From: Isoptericola chiayiensis
GTDB lineage: Bacteria > Actinomycetota > Actinomycetes > Actinomycetales > Cellulomonadaceae
Assembly (NCBI RefSeq): GCF_013149805.1
Contig: NZ_JABEZT010000002.1
Coordinates: forward strand, 372,001 to 436,000
Reading direction: 5' to 3'
DNA length: 64,000 bases
Positions 51,280 through 60,144 of the stretch are shown here, piece by piece. The notes under the pieces were generated by a model that saw only the letters and a list, made by a program, of their open reading frames with translations, was not told where the DNA came from and made no database searches. How positions within the stretch are numbered: position 1 is the stretch's first letter; each line of letters starts with the position of its first letter. Made by a program: the position numbers and the translations under genes.

Positions 51280-52502
51280 GCTCCGGTGTACCTGCGACCA
51301 CGACCGACGTCGTCCCCCTGTCCGAGCCGGCCGAGGGTGTCGGCCGGGTGATCACGACGGCGGCCGCGCTGGCCGACGTGGGAGAGGCGTTCGGGGCGGG
51401 GTCCGGTCCGGTGGCCGCGGACGCGGAGCGTGCGTCGGGGTACCGGTACGGGCAGGCCACCTACCTGGTCCAGCTGCGCCGGGCCGGGGCCGGCACGGCG
51501 CTCGTCGACCCGACGGAGCTGCCGGACCTGTCCGCGCTGGGCACCGCCGTCGGGGACGCGGAGTGGGTGCTGCACGCCGCCTCGCAGGACCTGCCGGGCC
51601 TGGCCGAGCACGGCCTGCGACCGGCGTCCCTGTTCGACACCGAGCTCGCGGCCCGGCTGCTGGGGATGCCGCGGGTGGGTCTGGCGGCGGTGGTCGCCGA
51701 CACGCTGGGCCTCGGTCTGGCCAAGGAGCACTCGGCGGTGGACTGGTCGACGCGGCCGCTGCCCCAGGACTGGTTGCGGTACGCCGCCCTCGACGTCGAG
51801 GTGCTGGTCGAGGTGCGCGACGTGCTGGCCGAGCGGCTGGCCGAGGCGGGCAAGTCGGAGTGGGCGGCGCAGGAGTTCGAGCACGTGCGCACCCTGCCGC
51901 CGCCGGCGCCGAGACCCGAGCCGTGGCGCCGGGTCTCGGGGACGCACACGGTCAAGGGGCGGCGGCGCCTGGCCGTCGTGCGCAGCCTGTGGCAGGCGCG
52001 CGAGGAGAACGCCCGCCGTCGCGACGTCTCCCCCGGCCGGGTGCTGCCGGACCGCGCGATCGTGGCGGCGGCGAAGGCGATGCCCGCGTCGGTGCCGCAG
52101 CTGGTGGCGCTGCCGGATTTCGCGACCAAGGGGGCACGACGGCGGGCCCCGGCGTGGCAGGAGGCGATCGACCGGGCGCTGGCCCTGGACGAGGCGGACC
52201 TGCCGTCCACGCGCGGACCGCGGACCGACGGGCCGCCGCAGCCGCGCACCTGGGCGGACCGAGACCCGGTCGCAGCACGGCGGCTGGCCGGGGCCCGCGA
52301 CGTGGTGTCCGCGCTGAGCGAGGAGCTGTCGGTCCCCGCCGAGAACCTGCTGCAGCCCGACGCGCTGCGCCGGGTGTGCTGGACCCCGCCGGAACCGGCG
52401 AACGCCGAGGAGATCGGCGATTTCCTGCGGGGCCGGGCGGCACGTGAGTGGCAGATCGAGCTGCTCGCCCCCCGGCTGGCCGCCGTCTTCGCCGCGACCT
52501 GA
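51276..52502 (+). CDS. rnd: RNase D-like 3'-5' exonuclease with HRDC domain
   Basis: 408 residues. DEDD exonuclease residues visible: Asp/Glu in VAADAERASGYRY, Asp in HAASQDLPGLAEHG and Asp with Tyr in WLRYAALDVEVLVE. The HRDC domain (RRLAVVRSLWQAREENAR and following) is near residues 225-300. Trims 3' ends of tRNA and other small RNAs. Starts directly overlapping DUF3000. Function well supported by motif layout. Confidence 0.9.
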   Translation: MSSGVPATTTDVVPLSEPAEGVGRVITTAAALADVGEAFGAGSGPVAADAERASGYRYGQATYLVQLRRAGAGTALVDPTELPDLSALGTAVGDAEWVLHAASQDLPGLAEHGLRPASLFDTELAARLLGMPRVGLAAVVADTLGLGLAKEHSAVDWSTRPLPQDWLRYAALDVEVLVEVRDVLAERLAEAGKSEWAAQEFEHVRTLPPPAPRPEPWRRVSGTHTVKGRRRLAVVRSLWQAREENARRRDVSPGRVLPDRAIVAAAKAMPASVPQLVALPDFATKGARRRAPAWQEAIDRALALDEADLPSTRGPRTDGPPQPRTWADRDPVAARRLAGARDVVSALSEELSVPAENLLQPDALRRVCWTPPEPANAEEIGDFLRGRAAREWQIELLAPRLAAVFAAT

Positions 52503-52638
52503 TACGCCGTCTCACGTGGTCTATGCTGTTACCGGTACTCGCGGTAGCGTGTACCCGAGTCCCCGGGTGATCCTCCGGGACTGAGCGACGATGCTCTCGG
52601 CACCGTCGGACCCGACCCACGCAACGGACGGAGCTGCC

Positions 52639-53910
52639 ATGACCGAGGCCACCCAGGCCCCCGGCACCACCCGCGACCCGGCGCGCCCAGCACTGCGCGA
52701 CGTCGTCTTCGTCGAGGGTGTGCGCACCCCCTTCGGCAAGGCGAAGGCCGACGGCCTCCTCGCCGAGACCCGCGCCGACGACCTCGTCGTCAAGGCGCTG
52801 CGCGAGCTGCTGCGCCGCCACCCCGAGCTGCCCGCCGACCGCATCGACGAGGTCGCCATCGCCGCCACCACCCAGCAGGGCGACCAGGGCCTCACCCTCG
52901 GCCGCACCGCCGCGCTGCTGGCCGGACTCCCCCACACGGTGCCCGGGTACGCCATCGACCGCATGTGCGCCGGCGCCATGACCGCCGTGACGAGCACGGC
53001 CTCGAGCATCGCCGTGGGCGCCGCCGACGTCGTCGTCGCCGGCGGGGTCGAGCACATGGGCCGCCACCCCATGGGCCTCGACGCCGACCCCAACCCGCGC
53101 TTCCTGTCCGAGAAGCTCGTCGACCCCGAGGCGCTCAACATGGGCGTCACCGCCGAGAACCTCCACGACAAGTTCCCGCACCTGACCAAGGAGCGCGCGG
53201 ACGCCTACGCCGTGGACACCCAGTCCAAGTACGCCAAGGCGCTCGCCAACGGCGACATCGGCCCGGAGATCGTGCCCGTCGCCGTCCGCTCCGCCGAGAA
53301 GGGCTGGGGCCTGGCCACCGCCGACGAGCTGCCCCGCCCGGGCACCACCGTCGAGGGCATCGCCGACCTCAAGACGCCGTTCCGCCCCGGTGGCCGCGTC
53401 ACCGCCGGCAACGCCTCGCCGCTGACCGACGGCGCCACCGTGTCGCTGCTCGCGAGCGGCGAGACCGCCGGGGAGCTCGGGCTGCCCGCAGCGATGCGTC
53501 TCGTCTCCTACGCCTTCGCCGGCGTCCCGGCCGAGATCATGGGGTACGGCCCCGTGCCCGCCACCGACAAGGCGCTCGCCAAAGCCGGCCTGAGCATCGA
53601 CGACATCGGCCTGTTCGAGATCAACGAGGCCTTCGCCGTCCAGGTCCTCAGCTTCCTGGACCACTACGGCATCGCCGACGACGACCCGCGCGTCAACTCC
53701 TACGGCGGCGCCATCGCCGTCGGTCACCCGCTGGCCAGCTCCGGCGTGCGTCTGATGACCCAGCTCGCGCGCCAGTTCGCCCAGCACCCCGAGGTCCGCT
53801 ACGGCATCACCACCATGTGCGTCGGACTCGGCCAGGGCGGCACCGTCATCTGGGAGAACCCGCACCACGCCGACTACTCGGGCCACGTCCCGTCGACCCA
53901 GGAGGGCTGA
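52639..53910 (+). CDS. fadA: Acetyl-CoA C-acetyltransferase (thiolase)
   Basis: 423 residues. Active-site cysteine is in AIDRMCAGAMTAV (about residue 115), His in GGAIAVGHPLASSG and the second Cys in TMCVGLGQGG. The last step of fatty-acid beta-oxidation, cleaving 3-ketoacyl-CoA with CoA. ATG at 52639 after GGACGGAG; 6 bp between its stop and fadB. The 136 bp upstream contain an 8-bp palindrome TACCGGTA. The pair forms the trifunctional complex together with the neighbour. Confidence 0.95.
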   Translation: MTEATQAPGTTRDPARPALRDVVFVEGVRTPFGKAKADGLLAETRADDLVVKALRELLRRHPELPADRIDEVAIAATTQQGDQGLTLGRTAALLAGLPHTVPGYAIDRMCAGAMTAVTSTASSIAVGAADVVVAGGVEHMGRHPMGLDADPNPRFLSEKLVDPEALNMGVTAENLHDKFPHLTKERADAYAVDTQSKYAKALANGDIGPEIVPVAVRSAEKGWGLATADELPRPGTTVEGIADLKTPFRPGGRVTAGNASPLTDGATVSLLASGETAGELGLPAAMRLVSYAFAGVPAEIMGYGPVPATDKALAKAGLSIDDIGLFEINEAFAVQVLSFLDHYGIADDDPRVNSYGGAIAVGHPLASSGVRLMTQLARQFAQHPEVRYGITTMCVGLGQGGTVIWENPHHADYSGHVPSTQEG

Positions 53911-53916
53911 ACGACC

Positions 53917-56061
53917 ATGACGGAGACCACCGCACAGCCGCGCGCCGAACGCGTCACCCACTCCCTCGTGCGCGACGTCGAGCTCCCCGGCGGCCAGGGC
54001 ACCCTTGCGCTCGTCACCCTCGACAACGGGCTCGACCACACCAAGCCCAGCACCCTCGGGCCCGAGGGCCTCGCCGAGCTCACCGCCGCGCTGCAGACCC
54101 TGCAGCGGCGCGCCGCCGCCGGCGAGATCGTCGCCGTGGGCGTCACCGGCAAGCCGTACTTCCTCGCCGCCGGCGCCGACCTCCTCGGCGTCAGCGCCGT
54201 CACCTCCCGGGAGCAGGCCCTCGAGCTGGGCCGGGCCGGCCACGCCGCCTACGAGCTGCTGCACACCATGGGCGTGCCGACGTTCGCGTTCGTCAACGGC
54301 CTCGCGCTCGGCGGCGGCCTCGAGGTGGCGCTCAACTGCGACTACCGCACCGTCGCCTCCGACGCCGCGGCCCTCGGCCTGCCGGAGACCGGCCTCGGCC
54401 TCGTGCCCGGCTGGGGCGGCGCCTACCTCGTGCCGCGACTCGTCGGCATCGAGAAGGCCGTGGACGTCATCCTGACGCGCCCCGCCGCGAACAAGCCGTT
54501 CAAGCCCGCCGAGGCCCTCGAGATCGGTCTCGTCGACGAGCTGTTCGAGGCCGCCGACTTCCTCGAGCGCTCCATCGACTGGGCCGCCCGGGTCCTCGCG
54601 GGCGAGGTGACCCCGGCGCGGCGCGAGCTCGACCCGCCCCAGGTGTGGGACGCCGTCGTGCAGGCCACCCGCGAGCGCCTGGACGCCGTCATCAACGCCT
54701 CGCGGCCCGCGCCGTACCGGGCGCTGGACCTGCTGGCCGGTGCGCGCGACGCCTCCCGCGAGGAGGCCTTCGCGGCCGAGGACGAGGCGCTGGCCGACCT
54801 GATCATGACCGACGAGATGCGCTCCAGCGTGTACGCGTTCGGCCTGACCTCGTCGGGCAAGAAGCCGAAGGGCGCCCCGGACAAGTCGCTGGCCAAGCCC
54901 GTGACCCGGGTCGGCATCGTCGGTGCCGGCCTCATGGCCGCCCAGATCGCCCTGCTCGTCTCGCAGCGGCTCGGCGTGCCGGTCGTCATGCGCGACCTGG
55001 ACACCGAGCGCGTCGAGAAGGGGCTCGGCTACGTCCGCTCCACCGTCGAGAAGCTCGTCGGCCGGGGCCGCATGAAGCCCGAGGTGGGCGACCGCATCGT
55101 CGCCAGCATCTCCGGCACCACCGAGATCGGCGAGTTCGCCTCCTGCGACGTCGTCGTCGAGGCCGTCACCGAGGTGATGGGCCTGAAGAAGAAGGTGTTC
55201 GCCGAGCTCGAGGACATCGTGAGCTCCGACACCGTCCTGGCGACGAACACCTCGGCGCTGTCGGTCACGGAGATGGCCTCCGACCTGCGCCACCCCGAGC
55301 GCGTGGTCGGCATCCACTTCTTCAACCCGGTGGCCCAGATGCCGCTGGTCGAGGTCGTCAACGCCGAGCGCACCTCGGACGAGGCGCTCGCCACGGCGTT
55401 CGCGATCACGAAGAAGCTGCGCAAGACGGCCGTGCTCGTCGCGGACCGTCCGGGCTTCGTGGTCAACCGTCTGCTCGTGCTCGTCATGGGCAAGGTCGTC
55501 GAGGCCGTCGAGAACGGCACCTCCGTCGAGGTCGCCGACACCGCGCTGTCGCCCCTCGGGTTCCCGATGCCCACCTTCGAGCTGTTCGACCTGGTGGGCC
55601 CCGCCGTCGGTCTCCACGTGCTGACCTCGCTGCGCGAGGACCTGGGCGAGCGGTTCCCCCGCTCCCCCGGCCTGGAGAAGCTCGTCGCCGACGGCACCCG
55701 CGTGGTGGCGGACGCGCCGGGCCGCGGTCTGCCGAAGCCCGTCGACCCGGCGATCCAGACGGTGTTCGGCGAGGCGCTGCCCGCCGGGTCCGAGGGTCGC
55801 GCCGGCACGCCGGTGCTCGACGCCGCCGGCGTCCTGGACTCGGTGCTGACGGCGCTGACCGTCGAGATCGGCCACATGCTCGACGAGCAGGTCGTGGCCG
55901 ACCCGAGCCAGATCGACCTGTGCATGATCCTGGGTGCCGGGTGGGGCTTCCACACCGGCGGGATCACGCCGTACCTGGACCGCACCGGGTACAGCGAGCA
56001 GGTGCTGGGCCGTCGGCTGCTGCCCGACGGCGTCGCGAACGTCCCCGGGGGCTCCGCCTGA
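53917..56061 (+). CDS. fadB: 3-hydroxyacyl-CoA dehydrogenase/enoyl-CoA hydratase (FadB/J-like)
   Basis: 714 residues. N-terminal crotonase domain (FVNGLALGGGLEVALNCDYR, LPETGLGLVPGWGG). 3-hydroxyacyl-CoA dehydrogenase domain with the NAD-binding GIVGAGLMAAQIA at about residue 333 and the catalytic-His region RVVGIHFFNPV. C-terminal helical dehydrogenase part. Catalyses hydration and oxidation of 2-enoyl-CoA in beta-oxidation, in complex with FadA. A 32-bp palindrome 43 bp after the stop terminates the operon. Confidence 0.95.
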   Translation: MTETTAQPRAERVTHSLVRDVELPGGQGTLALVTLDNGLDHTKPSTLGPEGLAELTAALQTLQRRAAAGEIVAVGVTGKPYFLAAGADLLGVSAVTSREQALELGRAGHAAYELLHTMGVPTFAFVNGLALGGGLEVALNCDYRTVASDAAALGLPETGLGLVPGWGGAYLVPRLVGIEKAVDVILTRPAANKPFKPAEALEIGLVDELFEAADFLERSIDWAARVLAGEVTPARRELDPPQVWDAVVQATRERLDAVINASRPAPYRALDLLAGARDASREEAFAAEDEALADLIMTDEMRSSVYAFGLTSSGKKPKGAPDKSLAKPVTRVGIVGAGLMAAQIALLVSQRLGVPVVMRDLDTERVEKGLGYVRSTVEKLVGRGRMKPEVGDRIVASISGTTEIGEFASCDVVVEAVTEVMGLKKKVFAELEDIVSSDTVLATNTSALSVTEMASDLRHPERVVGIHFFNPVAQMPLVEVVNAERTSDEALATAFAITKKLRKTAVLVADRPGFVVNRLLVLVMGKVVEAVENGTSVEVADTALSPLGFPMPTFELFDLVGPAVGLHVLTSLREDLGERFPRSPGLEKLVADGTRVVADAPGRGLPKPVDPAIQTVFGEALPAGSEGRAGTPVLDAAGVLDSVLTALTVEIGHMLDEQVVADPSQIDLCMILGAGWGFHTGGITPYLDRTGYSEQVLGRRLLPDGVANVPGGSA

Positions 56062-56104
56062 GCCCGGTCGCCTGACAACGCCCTCCCGGGGGTGACGCAC
56101 CACC

Positions 56105-56136
56105 CGTGGCCCGGTCCGACGTCGGACCGGGCCACG
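56105..56136 (+). terminator. Perfect 32-bp palindromic terminator of fadA-fadB
   Basis: CGTGGCCCGGTCCGAC (56105-56120) is the exact reverse complement of 56121-56136 with no loop; the real hairpin loop would be the central GACGTC. No T-tract. Confidence 0.75.
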
Positions 56137-56190
56137 GCTGTCTCACCGCTCCGTCGCCCTCTCTCCCTCTCCCCCTCTCCCCCCTCCCCC

Positions 56191-56281
56191 CGCGAGATAC
56201 CGGCCGGTCGCCGAGATACCGATGCGTCGCCCACTCGGACGGCGATCCACCGGTATCTCGGCGACGAACCGGTATCTCGCG
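56191..56281. repeat. Four-box palindromic repeat, copy A
   Basis: GAGATACC occurs at 56194 and 56213, and its complement GGTATCTC at 56252 and 56271, i.e. start-to-start spacing 19, 39, 19. The arms of about 40 bp are nearly perfect inverted repeats, bordered by a C-run on the left and a G-run on the right. It lies between fadB and the DUF4287-like gene. Confidence 0.85.
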
Positions 56282-56493
56282 CGGGGGGGTAGCGGGGAGC
56301 CGTGCGCTAACCTGTGGGTGGGCGGTGCGTCCCGCCCCACCCTCTCCCCGGTGCTCGCGCCATCGGGACCGCGACAGTGGTGAGGGCAAAGGGGACCTCG
56401 AGTGCTCGACGCGTCGCACAGGACACTGTGTTCCGGTGCGGCACCGGCGGGCGCGGGCCGCGGGTGGCGCACCTGTGAGCACGAGGAGTCCTC

Positions 56494-57183
56494 ATGACCA
56501 CGCACGAGTCCTTCAAGCGCCGCGTCCGCGAGCGCATGGCCCGTACCGGTGAGCGCTACGCCGCCGCCCGCCGCACCCTGCTGTCCGCCTCGGCCGGCGC
56601 GCCGGGTGCACCCGCCCGGCGGGTCAGCGAGCCCGAGCTGTCCGACACTCGGGTCCGCTCCGCGACCGGCCTCGGCTGGGACGAGTGGGTCGCCCGGCTG
56701 GACGCCGGGCCCGGCCGCACCGCCGGCCACCCCGAGATCGTCGCCTGGCTCACCGACCACGCCGAGATGTCCGGCTGGTGGGTGCAGACGGTCACCGTCG
56801 GCTACGAGCGGATCACCGGCATCCGGCTGCCGGGCCAGATGCCCGACGGCACCTTCACGGTCAGCCGGTCGAAGCTGCTCGGTGCGAGCCGGGACACGGT
56901 GCGGGCGCGCCTGCTCGACGACGGCGGTCCGGGCGCCCTGGTGCCGGGGCTGACGCTGACGCCGCGGTCCCGCCCCGGCGTCAGGAGCCCGCGCTTCACC
57001 GTCGCCGAACTGGGGGCGGACGGTGACGTCGTCCAAGGCGTGCTGCTGCTGTCGACCGACGCCGTCGGCGACCGCTGCCGCCTGACCGTCAGCCACGAGA
57101 AGATCGCGTCGCCGGCCGAGGCCGAGCAGTGGAAGAAGTTCTGGGGCGAGTGGCTCACGACCCTGGCGGACGAGCTCGGCTGA
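56494..57183 (+). CDS. DUF4287/SRPBCC-like protein
   Basis: 229 residues. N-terminal basic helix (MTTHESFKRRVRERMARTGE), then a DUF4287-like part (ATGLGWDEWVARLDAG, HPEIVAWLTDHAEMSGWWVQ) and a C-terminal sheet-rich part like SRPBCC/AHSA1 ligand-binding proteins (RLTVSHEKIASPAEAEQWKK). ATG at 56494 follows CGAGGAG. It is bracketed on both sides by copies of the same palindromic repeat and converges with the HAD gene. Function unknown. Confidence 0.78.
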   Translation: MTTHESFKRRVRERMARTGERYAAARRTLLSASAGAPGAPARRVSEPELSDTRVRSATGLGWDEWVARLDAGPGRTAGHPEIVAWLTDHAEMSGWWVQTVTVGYERITGIRLPGQMPDGTFTVSRSKLLGASRDTVRARLLDDGGPGALVPGLTLTPRSRPGVRSPRFTVAELGADGDVVQGVLLLSTDAVGDRCRLTVSHEKIASPAEAEQWKKFWGEWLTTLADELG

Positions 57184-57216
57184 CCCCTTCTGGAGTCCGG
57201 TCCCCTCCGTCCGTCA

Positions 57217-57309
57217 CCGCGAGATACCGACCGGTCGCCGAGATACCGGTGCGTCGCCGTCGCGGACGGCGACGCACCGGTATCTCGGCGACGGACCGGT
57301 ATCTCGCGG
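57217..57309. repeat. Four-box palindromic repeat, copy B
   Basis: GAGATACC at 57221 and 57240 and GGTATCTC at 57279 and 57298, the same 19/39/19 spacing as copy A and closer to a perfect palindrome (loop of a few bases near 57261). It lies between two convergent genes, so it may act as a two-way terminator. Confidence 0.85.
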
Positions 57310-57328
57310 GAGGGGGGCGGCGAGCGGG

Positions 57329-57997
57329 TCAGGGCGCGGCCGGCTCGCCGGCGGTCACGAGCGCCAGGACGTCCCGGGTGGTGGCGCCCACAGCGTCCGG
57401 CACCGGCCCCTCGGCGTCGTCCCAGGCACGCCCGTGCGACACCCACCCGGTGCGCACCCCGGCGGCCCGCCCGACGGCGACGTCGGCGTGCCCGGCGTCG
57501 CCGACCATCCAGACCCGGTCGCGGTCGACGTCGGTCACGCCGAGCCGCGCGAGCGCGATCTCCACGATCCGCGGGTCGGGCTTCTCGACGCCCTCCTCCC
57601 CGGAGACGACGATCGCGTCCACGTGCGCCGCGATGCCGCACCGGGCGATCTTGCCGCGCTGCTGGTGCGAGACGCCGTTGGTCACCACGGCCGCCCGGTC
57701 CCCGGCGGCGCGCAGCGCGTCGAGGTCGGCGAGCACCCCGTCGTACGCCCGCACGTGCTCGCGGATGCCCGCGCGGAACCGGTCGATCGCCGCCTCGACG
57801 TCGTCGGCCCAGCCCAACCGGTCGATGAGCTCGCGCGCCACGACCGCCTTGGGCGAGAACCCGCCGTCGTCCGCGGCGACGATGGCCGCCAGGTCGGCGT
57901 CCGTGCCGCCGTCGTCCGCCACCGCGGTCGCGGCCCAGGCGGCGAAGGCGTCGTCGCGGGAGACGAGCGTGTTGTCGAGGTCGAGCAGCCAGATCAT
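57329..57997 (-). CDS. HAD-family hydrolase (phosphoglycolate-phosphatase-like)
   Basis: 222 residues. Motif I LLDLDNTLVSRD (residues 4-15, nucleophile Asp), motif II AAVVTNGVS (Thr), motif III lysine in EEGVEKPDP and motif IV VWMVGDAGHADVAVG. The cap between I and II is alpha-helical (subclass IA/B). Dephosphorylates a small metabolite; the substrate cannot be read. ATG is 130 bp after nothing else on that strand; SGNH gene lies upstream with 10 bp spacing. Confidence 0.9.
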   Translation of the reverse strand: MIWLLDLDNTLVSRDDAFAAWAATAVADDGGTDADLAAIVAADDGGFSPKAVVARELIDRLGWADDVEAAIDRFRAGIREHVRAYDGVLADLDALRAAGDRAAVVTNGVSHQQRGKIARCGIAAHVDAIVVSGEEGVEKPDPRIVEIALARLGVTDVDRDRVWMVGDAGHADVAVGRAAGVRTGWVSHGRAWDDAEGPVPDAVGATTRDVLALVTAGEPAAP

Positions 57998-58007
57998 GAG
58001 GTGCAGG

Positions 58008-58865
58008 CTACGCGGGCCGCGCCCGGCGCCGCCGGACCGTCCCGGCCAGCGGGTCGGGCGGTCGGTGCCCGTGCGGGAGCTCGTCCCGCTCCCCGAGGGC
58101 CACCAGCACGGACGGCACCAGCGCCTTGGCGGTGCGGCGGTATCCCAGGGCGCTGGGATGGAACCGGTCGAGGCTGAACGCCTCCTCGGGGTAGGAGATG
58201 AAGAACGGTCCGACGACGTCGGCCAGCGAGACGGCGTGCGCCCCGGCCCGGCGCACGGCGACGGACTGGGCGGCGGCGAGCTGCCGGGAGGCCCGCGCGC
58301 CGAGCACCCGCAACGGTTGCGGCACCGGGCGCAGCGCGCCGAGGTCCGGGCAGGTGCCGACCACGACGACCGAGCCCAGCGCGTGCAGCCGGTCCACGGC
58401 GTCGACGAGGTGCCGCACGGACACCGCGGGGGGCACGCGGTGGGTGACGTCGTTGCCGCCCACGACGACGACGGTCACGTCGGGGCGGTAGCCGTCCGGC
58501 AGCGCGTCGAGCTGGGCCGCGAGCGCCGAGGTCTCCGAGCCGACGACGGCCGCCACCCGCAGCCGCACGGGCCGTTGCAGCGCCTTGGCGACGCCGCGCG
58601 CGACCCGCCCGCCGAGGGTGTCCTTGCGGCGTTCGGCGCCGAGCCCGGCGGCGATGGAGTCGCCCAGGACGAGCATCTGGAGCGGTTCGCCCCCGTACTT
58701 CTTGCGCCAGACGCGGTCGGCGTCGGGGGCGACCTCGCCCAGCGCCTTGCCGATCCGCCGGCGGGCCACCGCCGCCTGGCGGCGCAGGATCTCCACGGCC
58801 ACGGCGGTGGAGACCGTGAGGGCGGCCAGCGCGGCGAGCGCCGTGAGCGAGGTGCGGGTGCTCAT
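58008..58865 (-). CDS. SGNH/GDSL hydrolase, membrane anchored
   Basis: 285 residues. One N-terminal hydrophobic helix (SLTALAALAALTVSTAVAVEI). Catalytic blocks: Ser in VLGDSIAAGLG (about 67), Gly of block II, Asn in VVVVGGNDVTH (about 138) and Asp-His in FSLDRFHPSALGY (about 230). Esterase or lipase of unknown substrate, acting outside the membrane if the helix is a signal anchor. ATG complement 58863-58865. Ends 11 bp before the HAD gene, likely an operon. Confidence 0.9.
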   Translation of the reverse strand: MSTRTSLTALAALAALTVSTAVAVEILRRQAAVARRRIGKALGEVAPDADRVWRKKYGGEPLQMLVLGDSIAAGLGAERRKDTLGGRVARGVAKALQRPVRLRVAAVVGSETSALAAQLDALPDGYRPDVTVVVVGGNDVTHRVPPAVSVRHLVDAVDRLHALGSVVVVGTCPDLGALRPVPQPLRVLGARASRQLAAAQSVAVRRAGAHAVSLADVVGPFFISYPEEAFSLDRFHPSALGYRRTAKALVPSVLVALGERDELPHGHRPPDPLAGTVRRRRARPA

Positions 58866-59031
58866 AGGTGAGTTGAAGCAGATCGGGTTGAACGCGGCGT
58901 GACGGCGCGGTGTCGTGTCGCCGTCGGCCGGTGGCACAACTGCCGTCCGACGGCGGTCCCGGCCGTGCGCTGGACGGGCCGCGACGGCGCGTCGGCGCGC
59001 GCTCCGGGCCGTGCGGCCCCATGATGCCGAG

Positions 59032-60135
59032 ATGACGAAGCCGCGCACGATGGGTGTCGAGGAGGAGTTCCTCCTCGTGGGTCCGGACGGGTCACCGGTC
59101 GCCAAGGCCGCCGAGGCTCTCGAGGCGTCCGGGAACTCCACCAAGGGCGGTGGCACGGGTGCCCTGGAGCCGGAGTTCATGGAGGAGCAGCTCGAGACCG
59201 CCACGCTGCCGCGCGCCTCGCTGGAGGACCTCGCCAAGGAGATCCGTGCCGGGCGGACCCGCGCGCAGGACGCCGCGGACCGGGTCGGGGCGCGGGTCGC
59301 GGCGCTAGCGACGTCGCCGATCGCGTTCACCGGCACGACGGTGTCCCGGCTGCGGTACCTGCAGGCGCGGCACACATTCGGCATGACGGCCCGCGAGCAG
59401 CTGACCAGCGGCTGCCACGTGCACGTCGCCGTCGACGACGAGGTCGAGGGCGTGGCCGTCCTGGACCGGATCGGGCCGTGGCTGCCGACGCTGCTGGCGC
59501 TGAGCACGAACTCGCCGTACTGGCAGGGCGAGGACACCGACTACGCGAGCTTCCGGTCCCAGGTGTGGGCCCGCTGGCCGACGGCGGGACCCACGCGCCG
59601 GTTCGGCACCCCGGAGGCGTACCACGCGGCCGTGGACGCCATCGTGGCCACCGACACGGTGCTGGACCGCGGGATGGTGCACTTCGACGCGCGGCTGTCG
59701 CCCCGGTACCCCACGGTGGAGATCCGGGTCGCCGATGTCTGCCTGCATCCCGACACGGCGACGCTGCTGGCGGCGCTGGGACGCGGCCTGGTGGAGACCG
59801 CCGCCCGCGAGGCCGCCGAGGACGCCCCCGTGACGGAGACCTACCCCGAGCTGCTGCGCACGGCTGCGTGGCGGGCGGGCCGGTCGGGGCTCGCGGGCGA
59901 TCTGGTCTCGCCGATCACGTGGCGTCCCGCGCCGGCGCACGACGTCGTCGGACAGCTCGTCTCGCACGTCCGCGACGCGCTGGACGACGTGGGGGACCTC
60001 GACGCCGTGACGGACCTGCTCGGCCACCTGTGGTCCACCGGCGGCGGTGCGGCGCAGCAGCGTGCTTGGTTCGCCGAGTCGGGCGGGGACCTGCGGCGGG
60101 TGGCCGAGCGGGCCGTGGAGGTCACGCACTCCTGA
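59032..60135 (+). CDS. Glutamate-cysteine ligase family 2 (YbdK type)
   Basis: 367 residues. GCS2 signature MGVEEEFLLVGPDGSPV (residues 7-23), metal-binding QLTSGCHVHVAVDD and the RVADVCLHPDTATLLAAL region. Family members make gamma-glutamyl-cysteine weakly or join glutamate to other amines; actinobacteria use mycothiol, so the true product is uncertain. ATG 59032 preferred over the longer open frame. Convergent with the PIG-L gene across 9 bp. Confidence 0.9.
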   Translation: MTKPRTMGVEEEFLLVGPDGSPVAKAAEALEASGNSTKGGGTGALEPEFMEEQLETATLPRASLEDLAKEIRAGRTRAQDAADRVGARVAALATSPIAFTGTTVSRLRYLQARHTFGMTAREQLTSGCHVHVAVDDEVEGVAVLDRIGPWLPTLLALSTNSPYWQGEDTDYASFRSQVWARWPTAGPTRRFGTPEAYHAAVDAIVATDTVLDRGMVHFDARLSPRYPTVEIRVADVCLHPDTATLLAALGRGLVETAAREAAEDAPVTETYPELLRTAAWRAGRSGLAGDLVSPITWRPAPAHDVVGQLVSHVRDALDDVGDLDAVTDLLGHLWSTGGGAAQQRAWFAESGGDLRRVAERAVEVTHS

Positions 60136-60144
60136 GCCGCGCGG

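Larger units (their letters stand above)
56062..56493. other. 432-bp intergenic region after fadB
   Basis: No gene. In order: a perfect 32-bp palindrome (terminator, 56105-56136), a C/T-only run at about 56155-56190, a four-box palindromic repeat (56191-56281), a G-run, then about 200 bp of non-coding leader of the DUF4287-like gene with AGGAG before its ATG. The C-run and G-run flank the repeat symmetrically. Confidence 0.6.

Noticed and set aside
52503-52638. FadR-type operator before fadA
   Set aside because: Only an eight-base palindrome (TACCGGTA) is present; too short to assign.
51952-56103. 1383-codon open frame on the minus strand opposite fadA-fadB
   Set aside because: It runs antiparallel to two certain genes and has the Gly/Arg/Asp/Val-rich composition of the complement of high-GC coding DNA; no domain is recognisable.
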